Made by a program: the position numbers and the translations under genes. 11,915 nucleotides of DNA, from positions 6,874 to 18,788 of the forward strand of contig MHDB01000037.1 of assembly GCA_001816835.1 (NCBI GenBank), given 5' to 3'. This document shows positions 1 through 6,177 of the stretch, one piece after another. Within the stretch, counting starts at the first letter, position 1; the number at the start of each line of letters is the position of its first letter. The notes under the pieces were generated by a model. It saw only the letters and a list, made by a program, of their open reading frames with translations, was not told the DNA's origin and did not search any database. Source of the stretch: Candidatus Woykebacteria bacterium RIFCSPLOWO2_01_FULL_43_14 (lineage in GTDB: Bacteria > Patescibacteriota > Microgenomatia > Woykebacterales > 2-01-FULL-43-14).

Positions 1-632
1 TGAACAAAAGGACCTTGGAGTATTTTTTGGACAGTCTTAACGATCCCGATATAGTCGCTCCTGGTGTTGAAGTAATAGAAACAGAGGCTCTTGGTATTGC
101 TAAAAATTTCCTTACCCAGAAGGGTCTGATGAATGACTACATTGATACCCAGAATCCCAAAATTTCTTATTCAGAAACTTACTCCTTGGAAACCGAAAAA
201 CCAAGTTTGGTTAAAAAGGAAATTGCCGGTATAGAATTCCCCTTAAAAATTGCAGACAAGCCCCTTTTAGTTTCTAAATCACTATCTAGCAAAGTAAAAG
301 TGGGTGTTTCTTCTCGTAAAGTAGTTATAAGTCTTAAAATGCCTCTTTACAGTTCTATCTGGGGGGAGTTAGGGGAAGCGCCGCTCATCTCACTTGATGA
401 GGCGAAGAATACTGTTTCCGGCGGCGGCGGAGTAATGGTCCAGAATAGCTTTTTTGGGGGAGCTAGTAGTGTTTTGCAAAGTTTTGATCTGAGCAGTGTT
501 TATCTAGCCTACTATGGTGAAAACTACCAGGATCAGTACTTGCAGCCTGTCTATGTGTTTGAAGGTACGGGAATTTTGGAAGATGACACTGAGAGTAAGG
601 TAGTTGTTTATGTTCCAGCGGTTAGGTACTAG
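1..632 (+). CDS. 3' part of a probable exported protein with a YycI/PepSY-like C-terminus (5' end outside window)
   Basis: The reading frame is open from position 3 to a TAG at 630-632. The first two bases (TG) complete a codon that begins outside the window, so the start is unknown. A TTG at 15 is possible but has no Shine-Dalgarno sequence. About 210 residues are visible, mostly beta-strand-like with no hydrophobic helix. The C-terminal part has the spacing seen in YycI/PepSY-type domains: 'ISLDEA' near a helix start, then a glycine run, then 'VYLAYYGE' and 'LQPVYVFEG'. This is pattern recognition rather than a proven assignment. An N-terminal membrane anchor would be expected upstream. The gene converges on the pilin operon and its stop touches the opposing stop codon, with no terminator between. 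Function is not recognised. Confidence 0.65.
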   Translation, partial: NKRTLEYFLDSLNDPDIVAPGVEVIETEALGIAKNFLTQKGLMNDYIDTQNPKISYSETYSLETEKPSLVKKEIAGIEFPLKIADKPLLVSKSLSSKVKVGVSSRKVVISLKMPLYSSIWGELGEAPLISLDEAKNTVSGGGGVMVQNSFFGGASSVLQSFDLSSVYLAYYGENYQDQYLQPVYVFEGTGILEDDTESKVVVYVPAVRY

Positions 633-1085
633 CTATTTTACGAAGGCAGCTTTGTCAACCACAATTTTTAGTCTTTCTAGATCATCGTTAGTCAAATTTT
701 GAGATTTTAGCCATTCAACTGCCTTGATCCTGTTTTCTTCAAAAGGGTCTTGAGTAATTTTGACTAGAAAAAGATCTTCCTCTACAAAATATACGATGTT
801 AAAGTTATCGAAAAAGATTGGAAGTTTTGAAATAACTAAGGACTTTTTATCACCGACTTCTTGAGTTTCAGGCTTGTCTGGTTCTTTTCGGAGAATCGGT
901 CCTTGGGGTGAGATAACATTTTGCTCTACAGGATCGACTGTCTGATTGGTGAGGCGAGATACCGACTCTACTTGTTGACTTGGGCTACTCTTGGGATTGT
1001 TAAGAACAACTAGAATTAAGAGTACTCCCAAAATTATTAGAGTTATGACAAATAAATTGCGGTACTTGGCGATGTTTTCTAGCAT
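633..1085 (-). CDS. Hypothetical single-helix membrane protein, last gene of the pilin operon
   Basis: This 150-residue protein has a membrane helix at about residues 11-28. A polar, proline-rich linker follows (about 30-80), then a compact C-terminal domain (about 82-150) with predicted strands around 'FNIVYFVEEDLFLVKI' and a helix around 'RIKAVEWLKSQ'. With no cleavable signal, it is probably anchored by its N-terminus with the C-terminal domain outside. Its ATG overlaps the TAA of the upstream lytic transglycosylase gene by one base (TAATG), so translation is likely coupled. Being the last gene of a pilin operon suggests a role as an accessory envelope protein of that machine, but I recognise no named family. 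The stop at 633-635 directly abuts the stop of the opposing gene. Confidence 0.75.
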   Translation of the reverse strand: MLENIAKYRNLFVITLIILGVLLILVVLNNPKSSPSQQVESVSRLTNQTVDPVEQNVISPQGPILRKEPDKPETQEVGDKKSLVISKLPIFFDNFNIVYFVEEDLFLVKITQDPFEENRIKAVEWLKSQNLTNDDLERLKIVVDKAAFVK

Positions 1086-2752
1086 TATAGTCCCAACCTC
1101 AAGACGTGTCTATTATACTGTAACCAGGCTTCTTGAGGATAGGTGAGACCGCCATGGAAACAGGCACGATCGTAATCTACAGCTGGGTTATTCATATTGC
1201 TTGATCCAGCACAATAAGCCCGAGCGATTTTTTTAACGGTTGCTTGGTCCCAACTACTTTCGGATAGGCCACTCCCACTAGCAGTGTTTCCTAGGTCTCT
1301 TAAATGAAACGCCGCGCCATAGATGCTATCAGTCATATTTTTGAAATCAACTTCCCGCCCAACTAATGATTGAACCCGATTAGCCACAGAGTTGAAAGTA
1401 CTTTTTAGAAACTGCATTAGCCCTCTGACATCTGAACCGGACCCACACGCTAGGTAATATTGACAAGTATTGTAGGCTAATGCTCTGACAATATCAGGAT
1501 GATTGAATTCCCGACCCCTCGGGTCGTCATTATTTAGACCTACCCACCAGTTAGGGGTGCTAAAGCGTTTAAACTCCTCCTCGTTTACTCGGGCATAAAG
1601 AGAGCTACTTTCACGGTCAGCAATAGCATATAACATAGGCAGAGGAATTTTCGCGGACTGCGCGGCTTTTGAAAACACCTCTGCTACCCCTAAGCCCGCG
1701 CTTATACCCGTGGTAGGCAAGCTGTAGGTACTGTCTAAAGATGAGGACAGCGAGAAAGGATTAAAAGCTAATACTCTACGGGTATTGATAAGTGAGTCTC
1801 GTATCTGGGCTGTTCCGTAGGTTTTGACGTTGATGTCTTTGGAGGTGCTAGATCCGGCTGAAGTGGTGAGATTGAAGCTAGATTTGACCGAGTCGTCTTC
1901 CCGTTTGGTGTCCTTGCCAAAATTAAGATTGGGCATTCGAAAGGGTTGGGTGATTTGAAGAGTATTTTGAACATTTTGGATTCCATATGGAGTGCAAGTT
2001 TTGACTTTTAGGGCTAGCTCTGGGTTTGGGTTGCTGACCCCAAACAATTGATTTACCCAGTCTCTGGCGCCTGCGAAAGCTCCGGAGACTAGATTTACCA
2101 ATCGTTGGGACCAAGGAATATTTAACTGTCCTTGCGATGGGTGTGAAGAAGTTGGGGCGGAGGTTACATCAACCTTTTCATTAGCAACGATTGATGGTAA
2201 GTTGGGCGGTTTTATAAAAGAAGAATTGGTTTCACTAAGCTTGTTATATTTTCCTAGATAACTTTCTGGAATACCTATTTTTTGATCACTCACAGGCTTG
2301 ATATCAGCGGGCGCATTTTCGAACTGCCCTTCGATAGTTATTTTTGAAGGAATTGCGCTAAATTTATCTTTGGGATCCTGGTTTGTTTGGTAGGGAGGTC
2401 TTAGATTTTTCCACAGATTGGTAAGATCATTAGTTATTGTGTCCCAAGTACTTGTATTAACTTGGGTTATTCGATTTCCTTGCGGTTCTAGGTTGACACT
2501 TTGCACACCTCTAGGTATATCTTCTTTGATAGTGTCTGATTCTAAGTCTGTGCAAGGTATCCCTGATATGTCAATCTGCTCCCCGCAGTCAGCAGGACAG
2601 CTTGCTGATGTTTCGGTTTCTGAGCAATAATTATCGCCACACAGACTTGAGTCTCTGCCGGAATCTTCTTCACTGGAGTCAGCAGCAAAGACACTTGTTG
2701 TAGAAACTAGTAGTAATAAAGTCGAGAGAAATAGTGTAAGGAGTTTTTTCAT
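1085..2752 (-). CDS. Exported VirB1-like lytic transglycosylase (SLT fold) with cysteine-rich N-terminal module
   Basis: This 555-residue protein probably cuts peptidoglycan to let a pilus or secretion channel through the wall. I chose the ATG at 2752. It begins directly with a signal peptide (MKKLLTLF..., cleavage after VFA near residue 23) and leaves a 10-base gap to the upstream gene. The alternative TTG at 2782 would add ten polar residues and overlap that gene. Residues 38-57 carry a C-G-D-x-x-C...C-P-x-D-C-G module (Cys 38, 43, 52, 56). Residues about 60-350 are low in recognisable features. The C-terminal 200 residues match the soluble lytic transglycosylase fold: 'ADRESS' with likely catalytic Glu381, 'GLMQF' at 444-448, 'AAFHLRDL' around 480, 'IARAYCAGS' around 509, and a terminal 'YNRHVLRL'. 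Extra cysteines (430, 436, 514, 531) suggest disulfides. A transglycosylase next to VirB2-like pilins is the classic VirB1 arrangement. Confidence 0.85.
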   Translation of the reverse strand: MKKLLTLFLSTLLLLVSTTSVFAADSSEEDSGRDSSLCGDNYCSETETSASCPADCGEQIDISGIPCTDLESDTIKEDIPRGVQSVNLEPQGNRITQVNTSTWDTITNDLTNLWKNLRPPYQTNQDPKDKFSAIPSKITIEGQFENAPADIKPVSDQKIGIPESYLGKYNKLSETNSSFIKPPNLPSIVANEKVDVTSAPTSSHPSQGQLNIPWSQRLVNLVSGAFAGARDWVNQLFGVSNPNPELALKVKTCTPYGIQNVQNTLQITQPFRMPNLNFGKDTKREDDSVKSSFNLTTSAGSSTSKDINVKTYGTAQIRDSLINTRRVLAFNPFSLSSSLDSTYSLPTTGISAGLGVAEVFSKAAQSAKIPLPMLYAIADRESSSLYARVNEEEFKRFSTPNWWVGLNNDDPRGREFNHPDIVRALAYNTCQYYLACGSGSDVRGLMQFLKSTFNSVANRVQSLVGREVDFKNMTDSIYGAAFHLRDLGNTASGSGLSESSWDQATVKKIARAYCAGSSNMNNPAVDYDRACFHGGLTYPQEAWLQYNRHVLRLGL

Positions 2753-2762
2753 ACGTCCAGCG

Positions 2763-3179
2763 TTAGGGTTTTGGAATTTCAAAATTTCGGAGATCTACCC
2801 CAGTAAATCTAGTGAGAATATCAATTATGAAATAGGCTATTAGGACCATTGCCAAGCCAAATATAGAAATGGTGATAGTAATTTTGGCAGAGGCAACCGC
2901 CTTTTGATCTCCTTGGGCCGAGATGTACTTAATACCACCGTAAGCAATGAAGATAAAAGCGACTAAGCCAGCCAGAGGAGCTACAACCCCAATGAATTTT
3001 TGATAAACACACTCCAGATGATAAACTCCTAAAGTTTTCCCACTAATAATATCTGGATCGCTAGAGAACTTGCTGCAGTCGATTGCGAAAGCGCTCTGGG
3101 GAGCTGCTAGTAACAGGAATGTTAGTAGAGTAAGAAAAAAGACTTTTAATTTGATTATCATGTTACTAATTTTTATCAT
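2763..3179 (-). CDS. TrbC/VirB2-like pilin, divergent member (pilin H, nearest the transglycosylase)
   Basis: This 138-residue protein has a signal peptide ending in 'SAFA' (residue 32), then a short exported segment with Cys35 and Cys57. Two membrane helices (about 62-82 and 100-122) are joined by a charged turn with 'ISAQGDQKAVASAK'. The AQGD turn is shared with the first half of the double pilin and differs from the (S/A)GGD of most of the others. The tail ends 'NFEIPKP'. Two ATGs fit, at 3179 and 3161. Neither has a good Shine-Dalgarno sequence, and the second gives a more typical signal peptide length. An intrinsic terminator lies upstream at 3212-3235, so this gene and the two after it may be expressed less than the other pilins or depend on read-through. 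Confidence 0.85.
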   Translation of the reverse strand: MIKISNMIIKLKVFFLTLLTFLLLAAPQSAFAIDCSKFSSDPDIISGKTLGVYHLECVYQKFIGVVAPLAGLVAFIFIAYGGIKYISAQGDQKAVASAKITITISIFGLAMVLIAYFIIDILTRFTGVDLRNFEIPKP

Positions 3180-3200
3180 ATGCTGTCTTTGTAGTCAAAC

Positions 3201-3235
3201 CTATCCAAACAAAACTCGCCCCGAGAGGCGAGTTT
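3201..3235 (-). terminator. Intrinsic terminator inside the pilin operon
   Basis: A perfect 9-base-pair stem (3212-3220 with 3227-3235, core ACTCGCC/GGCGAGT) encloses a 6-base loop. Read on the minus strand, the stem is followed by TTTTGTTT. It sits 28 bases after the stop of the gene at 3263-3691 and before the next start. On the plus strand no T-run follows, so it should work only for minus-strand transcripts. It probably gives partial termination rather than a full operon end, because the downstream genes clearly belong with the pilins. Confidence 0.75.
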
Positions 3236-3262
3236 CGAAATTACATAATTTCCGCGAGTATC

Positions 3263-3691
3263 TTAGTCAAATGGCGTTCGATCAGCTGTTGTGGGAAGCT
3301 TGATATTACCTAAGACGTTAATCCCAAAGGCGGCTTCGAGTATTTTGAAGACACCGTAAACTGAAAGAATGATTAGTAATCCAGTGAGAGCTGCGGTGAT
3401 GCGGTCTCTTGCAGCCTGGGTCGCCATCTTATCTCCGCCTGACGTGAGCCACTGCACACCACCCAAGATTAGGTAGAGAAACAGTAAAATAGAGGCGATT
3501 ACTAAAACGAAGGTAAAAACTTGGCCAAGCAACGAGCCAATACTATTGAAGGGCGTTACTTCTACATTAACCCCTCCTGAAACCGTTGCGCGATTTTCTG
3601 CACCTGCTGGTTGGGCAAAAGCAAGACTTGCCGTTGCTAGGTACGCTGGGGCGGAAACTGCTATGGTTCTAACCGTTTTTATTAAGTTCAT
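3263..3691 (-). CDS. TrbC/VirB2-like pilin with perfect Shine-Dalgarno (pilin G, candidate major pilin)
   Basis: This 142-residue protein has a signal peptide with cleavage after 'LAFA' (residue 26), leaving Gln at +1. An exported N-terminus (27-55) is followed by helix 1 (about 57-79), the turn 'WLTSGGDKMATQAARD', helix 2 (about 98-120) and a tail containing 'IKLPT'. In VirB2/TrbC/TraA pilins the turn is cytoplasmic and ends up lining the pilus lumen, while both ends are outside; the same layout fits here. It is about 85% identical to the neighbour at 3746-4165 over 85 residues but differs in signal peptide and tail, so the pair arose by duplication. It is the only gene of the operon with a full anti-SD match (AAGGAGGTGA, 3701-3710), and a terminator follows it. 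This makes it the best candidate for the most abundant subunit. Confidence 0.9.
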   Translation of the reverse strand: MNLIKTVRTIAVSAPAYLATASLAFAQPAGAENRATVSGGVNVEVTPFNSIGSLLGQVFTFVLVIASILLFLYLILGGVQWLTSGGDKMATQAARDRITAALTGLLIILSVYGVFKILEAAFGINVLGNIKLPTTADRTPFD

Positions 3692-3700
3692 TTTTGGTTT

Positions 3701-3710
3701 TCACCTCCTT
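3701..3710 (-). promoter_or_regulatory. Perfect Shine-Dalgarno sequence of pilin G
   Basis: The minus strand reads AAGGAGGTGA, ten bases matching the consensus complement of the 16S rRNA 3' end. It lies nine bases from the ATG. The other pilin starts in the operon lack such a site, which points to unusually strong translation of this one gene. Confidence 0.85.
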
Positions 3711-3715
3711 CCAAA

Positions 3716-3744
3716 TTTTTAACATAAACTGATAAGGTTGTCAA
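3716..3744 (-). promoter_or_regulatory. Possible internal promoter before pilin G
   Basis: On the minus strand TTGACA (3739-3744) is a perfect -35 box. A 17-base spacer follows, then TAAAAA (3716-3721), a 4-of-6 match to the -10 box. The predicted start would fall near 3709, inside the Shine-Dalgarno sequence, which would weaken its use. The site lies in the only long gap (54 bases) among the closely packed pilin genes. Confidence 0.35.
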
Positions 3745-3745
3745 T

Positions 3746-4165
3746 CTATGGACAGTTAGGGTCCTTAATTAAATAAGGTATACTGTCCGGGGCAGTTGGG
3801 AGTTTGATACTACCCAAAACATTAATCCCAAAAGCGGCCTCAACGATTTTCATTACCCCGTAAACTGACAGGATAATGAGAATTCCCACAAGTGCGGCGG
3901 TAAGTCTGTCCTTCGCTGCTTGAGTTGCTACTTTATCCCCACCACTGGTCATCCACTGCACACCACCGAGTATTAGATACAGAAAGAGAAGTATCGAGGC
4001 GGTTACTAGCACAAACACGAAAACCTGCCCTAGGAGAGAGCCCACGTTAGAAAAGGGGACAGATCCAGATGGAACGCATAAAGATTTGTATTGAGCAGCC
4101 AAAATAGGACTTACGGTTAAGCTAAAGAGACTAGTTAGAGATAATACGTAAGAAGCTATTTTCAT
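3746..4165 (-). CDS. TrbC/VirB2-like pilin, close paralogue of pilin G (pilin F)
   Basis: This 139-residue protein has a signal peptide ending in 'ILAA' (residue 24) with Gln25 as the likely first mature residue. Helices lie at about 46-69 and 88-110, around the turn 'WMTSGGDKVATQAAKD'. The tail contains 'IKLPT' and then a longer end, 'KDPNCP'. Cys30 and Cys138 both lie on the exported side and could form a disulfide; pilin G lacks them. The ATG follows the stop of the upstream pilin by one base with no Shine-Dalgarno sequence, so translation probably depends on coupling. A stretch coding for its turn is identical at DNA level to pilin E (see findings). Confidence 0.88.
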   Translation of the reverse strand: MKIASYVLSLTSLFSLTVSPILAAQYKSLCVPSGSVPFSNVGSLLGQVFVFVLVTASILLFLYLILGGVQWMTSGGDKVATQAAKDRLTAALVGILIILSVYGVMKIVEAAFGINVLGSIKLPTAPDSIPYLIKDPNCP

Positions 4166-4166
4166 T

Positions 4167-4601
4167 TTATATTGGTGAAGGGAACTTTATTCCTCCGCTA
4201 AGTATGGTAAGTCCAAATGCCGCCTCTAGAACTCTTATGATAGCGTAAACGGAAAGGACGATCAGAAGACCTATTAAGGCACTGGTGATCGTTTCTCGTG
4301 CTGCTTGAGTTGCTACTTTATCCCCACCACTGGTCATCCATCTTAGACCTCCAAAGAGTAGGTACAGAAAGAAACCTATCCCGGCGATTATGGTGGCTGT
4401 TTGGATTAAAATAGTAAGCAAACCTCCAGCACCCCCAAGATCCCTGATAGGAATACCTAAGAAATTATCGCCTGACAACACCCCCCCTAAACCAACACCT
4501 TTTCCTGGGCCTACGCCTACAACGAACTCTCCCGCGTTTATAGTGGGTACTGTCAACGAAAGGCTTGCTATTAAAATAGCTATACTGATAAGTGTTGTCA
4601 T
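4167..4601 (-). CDS. TrbC/VirB2-like pilin with glycine-rich exported N-terminus (pilin E)
   Basis: This 144-residue protein has a signal peptide cleaved after 'TINA' (residue 23). A glycine-rich exported stretch follows (24-60, with 'GVGPGKGVGLGG'). Helix 1 is at about 62-85, then the turn 'WMTSGGDKVATQAARE', helix 2 at about 104-128 and the C-terminus 'GGIKFPSPI'. The turn is the same as in pilin F, but the helices differ more. It starts nine bases after the upstream stop with no visible Shine-Dalgarno sequence. Confidence 0.88.
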   Translation of the reverse strand: MTTLISIAILIASLSLTVPTINAGEFVVGVGPGKGVGLGGVLSGDNFLGIPIRDLGGAGGLLTILIQTATIIAGIGFFLYLLFGGLRWMTSGGDKVATQAARETITSALIGLLIVLSVYAIIRVLEAAFGLTILSGGIKFPSPI

Positions 4602-4610
4602 ATTTTTAGA

Positions 4611-5051
4611 TCATGGTGCAGGTGTTGGAAACTTGATTGGCCCGCCAACTATAGTTACTCCAGTTATACTCTCAACTATTTTAATGATTACAAAGCTAGA
4701 AGCTACGATCATGAGACCTACAAACGCGTGCATGATTATGTTTCTGGCTTCTAATGTGGCTTTTTGATCCCCACCTGCGGTAAGATACCGGAAGGCTCCA
4801 ACAAGCAGATAAACCAAGAATGCTAGGCTAGCCACTATAAGTGCGGTGTCCCAGAATACAGAAATATAATAGGCTAAGTCAGTTCCACTCTGCTCTTTTC
4901 TTCCTCTTGGGCTAGGGAGGGCTTTATTTTCGATGTCTCCAGCTTGGAATTCGTTTACAGCTTCTATCCCAGAGGCGAATGAGAACATTAGGGCCACAAT
5001 GAAAGTGAGTGCTGGTAAGTATTTGGCTGTAGCTAAAACTAGTTTTTTCAT
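4611..5051 (-). CDS. TrbC/VirB2-like pilin with charged exported N-terminus (pilin D)
   Basis: This 146-residue protein has a signal peptide of about 31 residues ending near 'GIEA'. A charged exported segment follows (32-58, including 'PSPRGRKEQ'). The two helices (about 64-87 and 104-128) flank the turn 'YLTAGGDQKATLEARN'. The C-terminus is 'GPIKFPTPAP', carrying the IK(F/L)P(T/S) tail seen in pilins E, F and G. Its ATG overlaps the TAA of the upstream pilin (TAATG), and a short AGGA lies just before the start. Confidence 0.88.
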   Translation of the reverse strand: MKKLVLATAKYLPALTFIVALMFSFASGIEAVNEFQAGDIENKALPSPRGRKEQSGTDLAYYISVFWDTALIVASLAFLVYLLVGAFRYLTAGGDQKATLEARNIIMHAFVGLMIVASSFVIIKIVESITGVTIVGGPIKFPTPAP

Positions 5052-5437
5052 TATGGTCCTATGAATTTTGGATTAAGAATATTAATACCTAAGATTGCTT
5101 GAACGACTGCGGTTACAGCAACAGCGAGAACTACCATAACCAACCCAATAAAAGCGTTGGATATGGACTTACGGGCTTCGGTTGCCATTTTTTCATCCCC
5201 GGCACTGGTGAGATAGCGAAAAGCACCGTAAATCAAATACGCCAGGAAGCCTAGACCGGCGATAATAGTCGCTGCGCTGACAGCGTTGCTAATAAAAGCG
5301 CCAAGACCGCCTGGTTTCCCGTAGGTACTAGTTGGGCCAAACGGAGCCCCAATGGTACCAAAAGGGCTTTTTTGGGCATAGGTGCTGGTCACGCTTATGG
5401 CAAACAGAAAGATTGTATAACTTAGTATTTTTTTCAT
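5051..5437 (-). CDS. TrbC/VirB2-like pilin (pilin C)
   Basis: This 128-residue protein starts from the ATG at 5437. An upstream ATG at 5491 would add 18 polar residues in front of the signal peptide and overlap the previous gene by 52 bases, so I rejected it. The signal peptide ends 'TYA' (residue 21) with Gln at +1. A Gly/Pro-rich exported part follows (22-46), then helix 1 (about 50-72), the turn 'YLTSAGDEKMATEARK' and helix 2 (about 94-118). The tail is 'LNPKFIGP'. The turn has SAGD where most copies have (S/A)GGD. The ATG follows the upstream stop by two bases. Confidence 0.85.
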   Translation of the reverse strand: MKKILSYTIFLFAISVTSTYAQKSPFGTIGAPFGPTSTYGKPGGLGAFISNAVSAATIIAGLGFLAYLIYGAFRYLTSAGDEKMATEARKSISNAFIGLVMVVLAVAVTAVVQAILGINILNPKFIGP

Positions 5438-5439
5438 AG

Positions 5440-6177
5440 TTAAGGCAGTATTGGTACTCCAGTGATAGTTTGGAGTATCTCTATTATCCAATACGAAGTA
5501 AAGACAATCAAGAGACCGATTGCGGCGGAAGTAAGAGTTTTCTTGGCGCCGTCAATGGCTTTCTGGTCTCCGCCTGCCGTAATGAATTTGAAGGCGCCTA
5601 AAATAAAATAGCCTAGAAAGGCAAGGCCTGCAACCGTAACCGCAGCTGAAAGTATACTGGAAATAAAAGATCCTATTCCCATTGGTGTCCTCCGAAAGAC
5701 AGCATCAATTCCTAAATTGCCTTGGAGTTTGAAACTATCTCCCGTGTTTACCTGAGCTTGGGCGGGGGGTATAAGGCTTGCTAGGATAGATATCCCAAAG
5801 ATGGTTTGGAGAATCTCGATGATCCAGTATGCCGCGAAGGTAATGAGAAAACCGATGATCGCACCCACGATTGTTTGCTGTGCAGCTGACAGAGCTTTTG
5901 GATCCCCTTGAGCAGACAACCATTTAAACCCACCGATAACAAGATAGATTAGTGACATTAAGCCGGCTACTAGTATCAGCCAGGAAATAAGAGTTGTTGT
6001 TAAACCTCTGACTTCGGAAATTGCGGTCGAATTTGTAATGCTCCAAAGATTAAGGTTTAAAGGGTCGTAGAGACGTATTGAGGGGGTTTTAACTTCTGAA
6101 ACAGCAAGTAGGCTATTCGAAGACAGAAGAAGCGTTAGAATTACGAACACTAGTGTTACTAAGAACTTTATTTTCAT
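5440..6177 (-). CDS. Tandem double pilin: two TrbC/VirB2-like modules in one polypeptide (pilin B1-B2)
   Basis: At 245 residues this is about twice the usual length and holds two complete two-helix modules. Module 1 has a signal peptide (cleavage near 'SLLA', residue 25), helices at about 61-82 and 103-126, and the turn 'WLSAQGDPKALSAAQQ'. Module 2 has helices at about 172-196 and 214-238 and the turn 'FITAGGDQKAIDGAKK'. Over 64 aligned residues about 35 are identical, and both modules contain 'YWIIEILQTI', so the gene arose by internal duplication. Between them is 'IPPAQAQVN': A139-Q140-A141 before Gln142 looks like a signal-peptidase site, and Gln at +1 matches pilins C, F and G. Predicted topology places this linker outside, where the peptidase acts. 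The ATG overlaps the upstream TGA (ATGA). A fused but uncut protein is the alternative. Confidence 0.87.
   Translation of the reverse strand: MKIKFLVTLVFVILTLLLSSNSLLAVSEVKTPSIRLYDPLNLNLWSITNSTAISEVRGLTTTLISWLILVAGLMSLIYLVIGGFKWLSAQGDPKALSAAQQTIVGAIIGFLITFAAYWIIEILQTIFGISILASLIPPAQAQVNTGDSFKLQGNLGIDAVFRRTPMGIGSFISSILSAAVTVAGLAFLGYFILGAFKFITAGGDQKAIDGAKKTLTSAAIGLLIVFTSYWIIEILQTITGVPILP

Noticed and set aside
1768..2114. Two minus-strand open frames (1768-1986 and 1923-2114) inside the transglycosylase gene
   Set aside because: They overlap a clear enzyme gene in other frames, have no domain or start signal, and their composition is that of shifted reading.
2418..2630. Plus-strand open frame opposite the transglycosylase N-terminus
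   Set aside because: Antisense shadow of a well-supported gene, no start signal.
3070..3303. Plus-strand open frame across the intra-operon terminator
   Set aside because: Antisense to two pilin genes and through a hairpin; no domain.
4390..4767. Plus-strand 125-codon open frame opposite pilins D and E
   Set aside because: Proline- and threonine-rich product is the mirror of glycine-rich pilin coding; no Shine-Dalgarno sequence or promoter.
5438..5491. Upstream ATG (5491) as the start of pilin C
   Set aside because: It would put 18 polar residues before an obvious signal peptide and overlap the previous gene by 52 bases.
5735..5923. Minus-strand open frame within the double pilin
   Set aside because: Out-of-frame shadow rich in Arg and Ser, no supporting signals.
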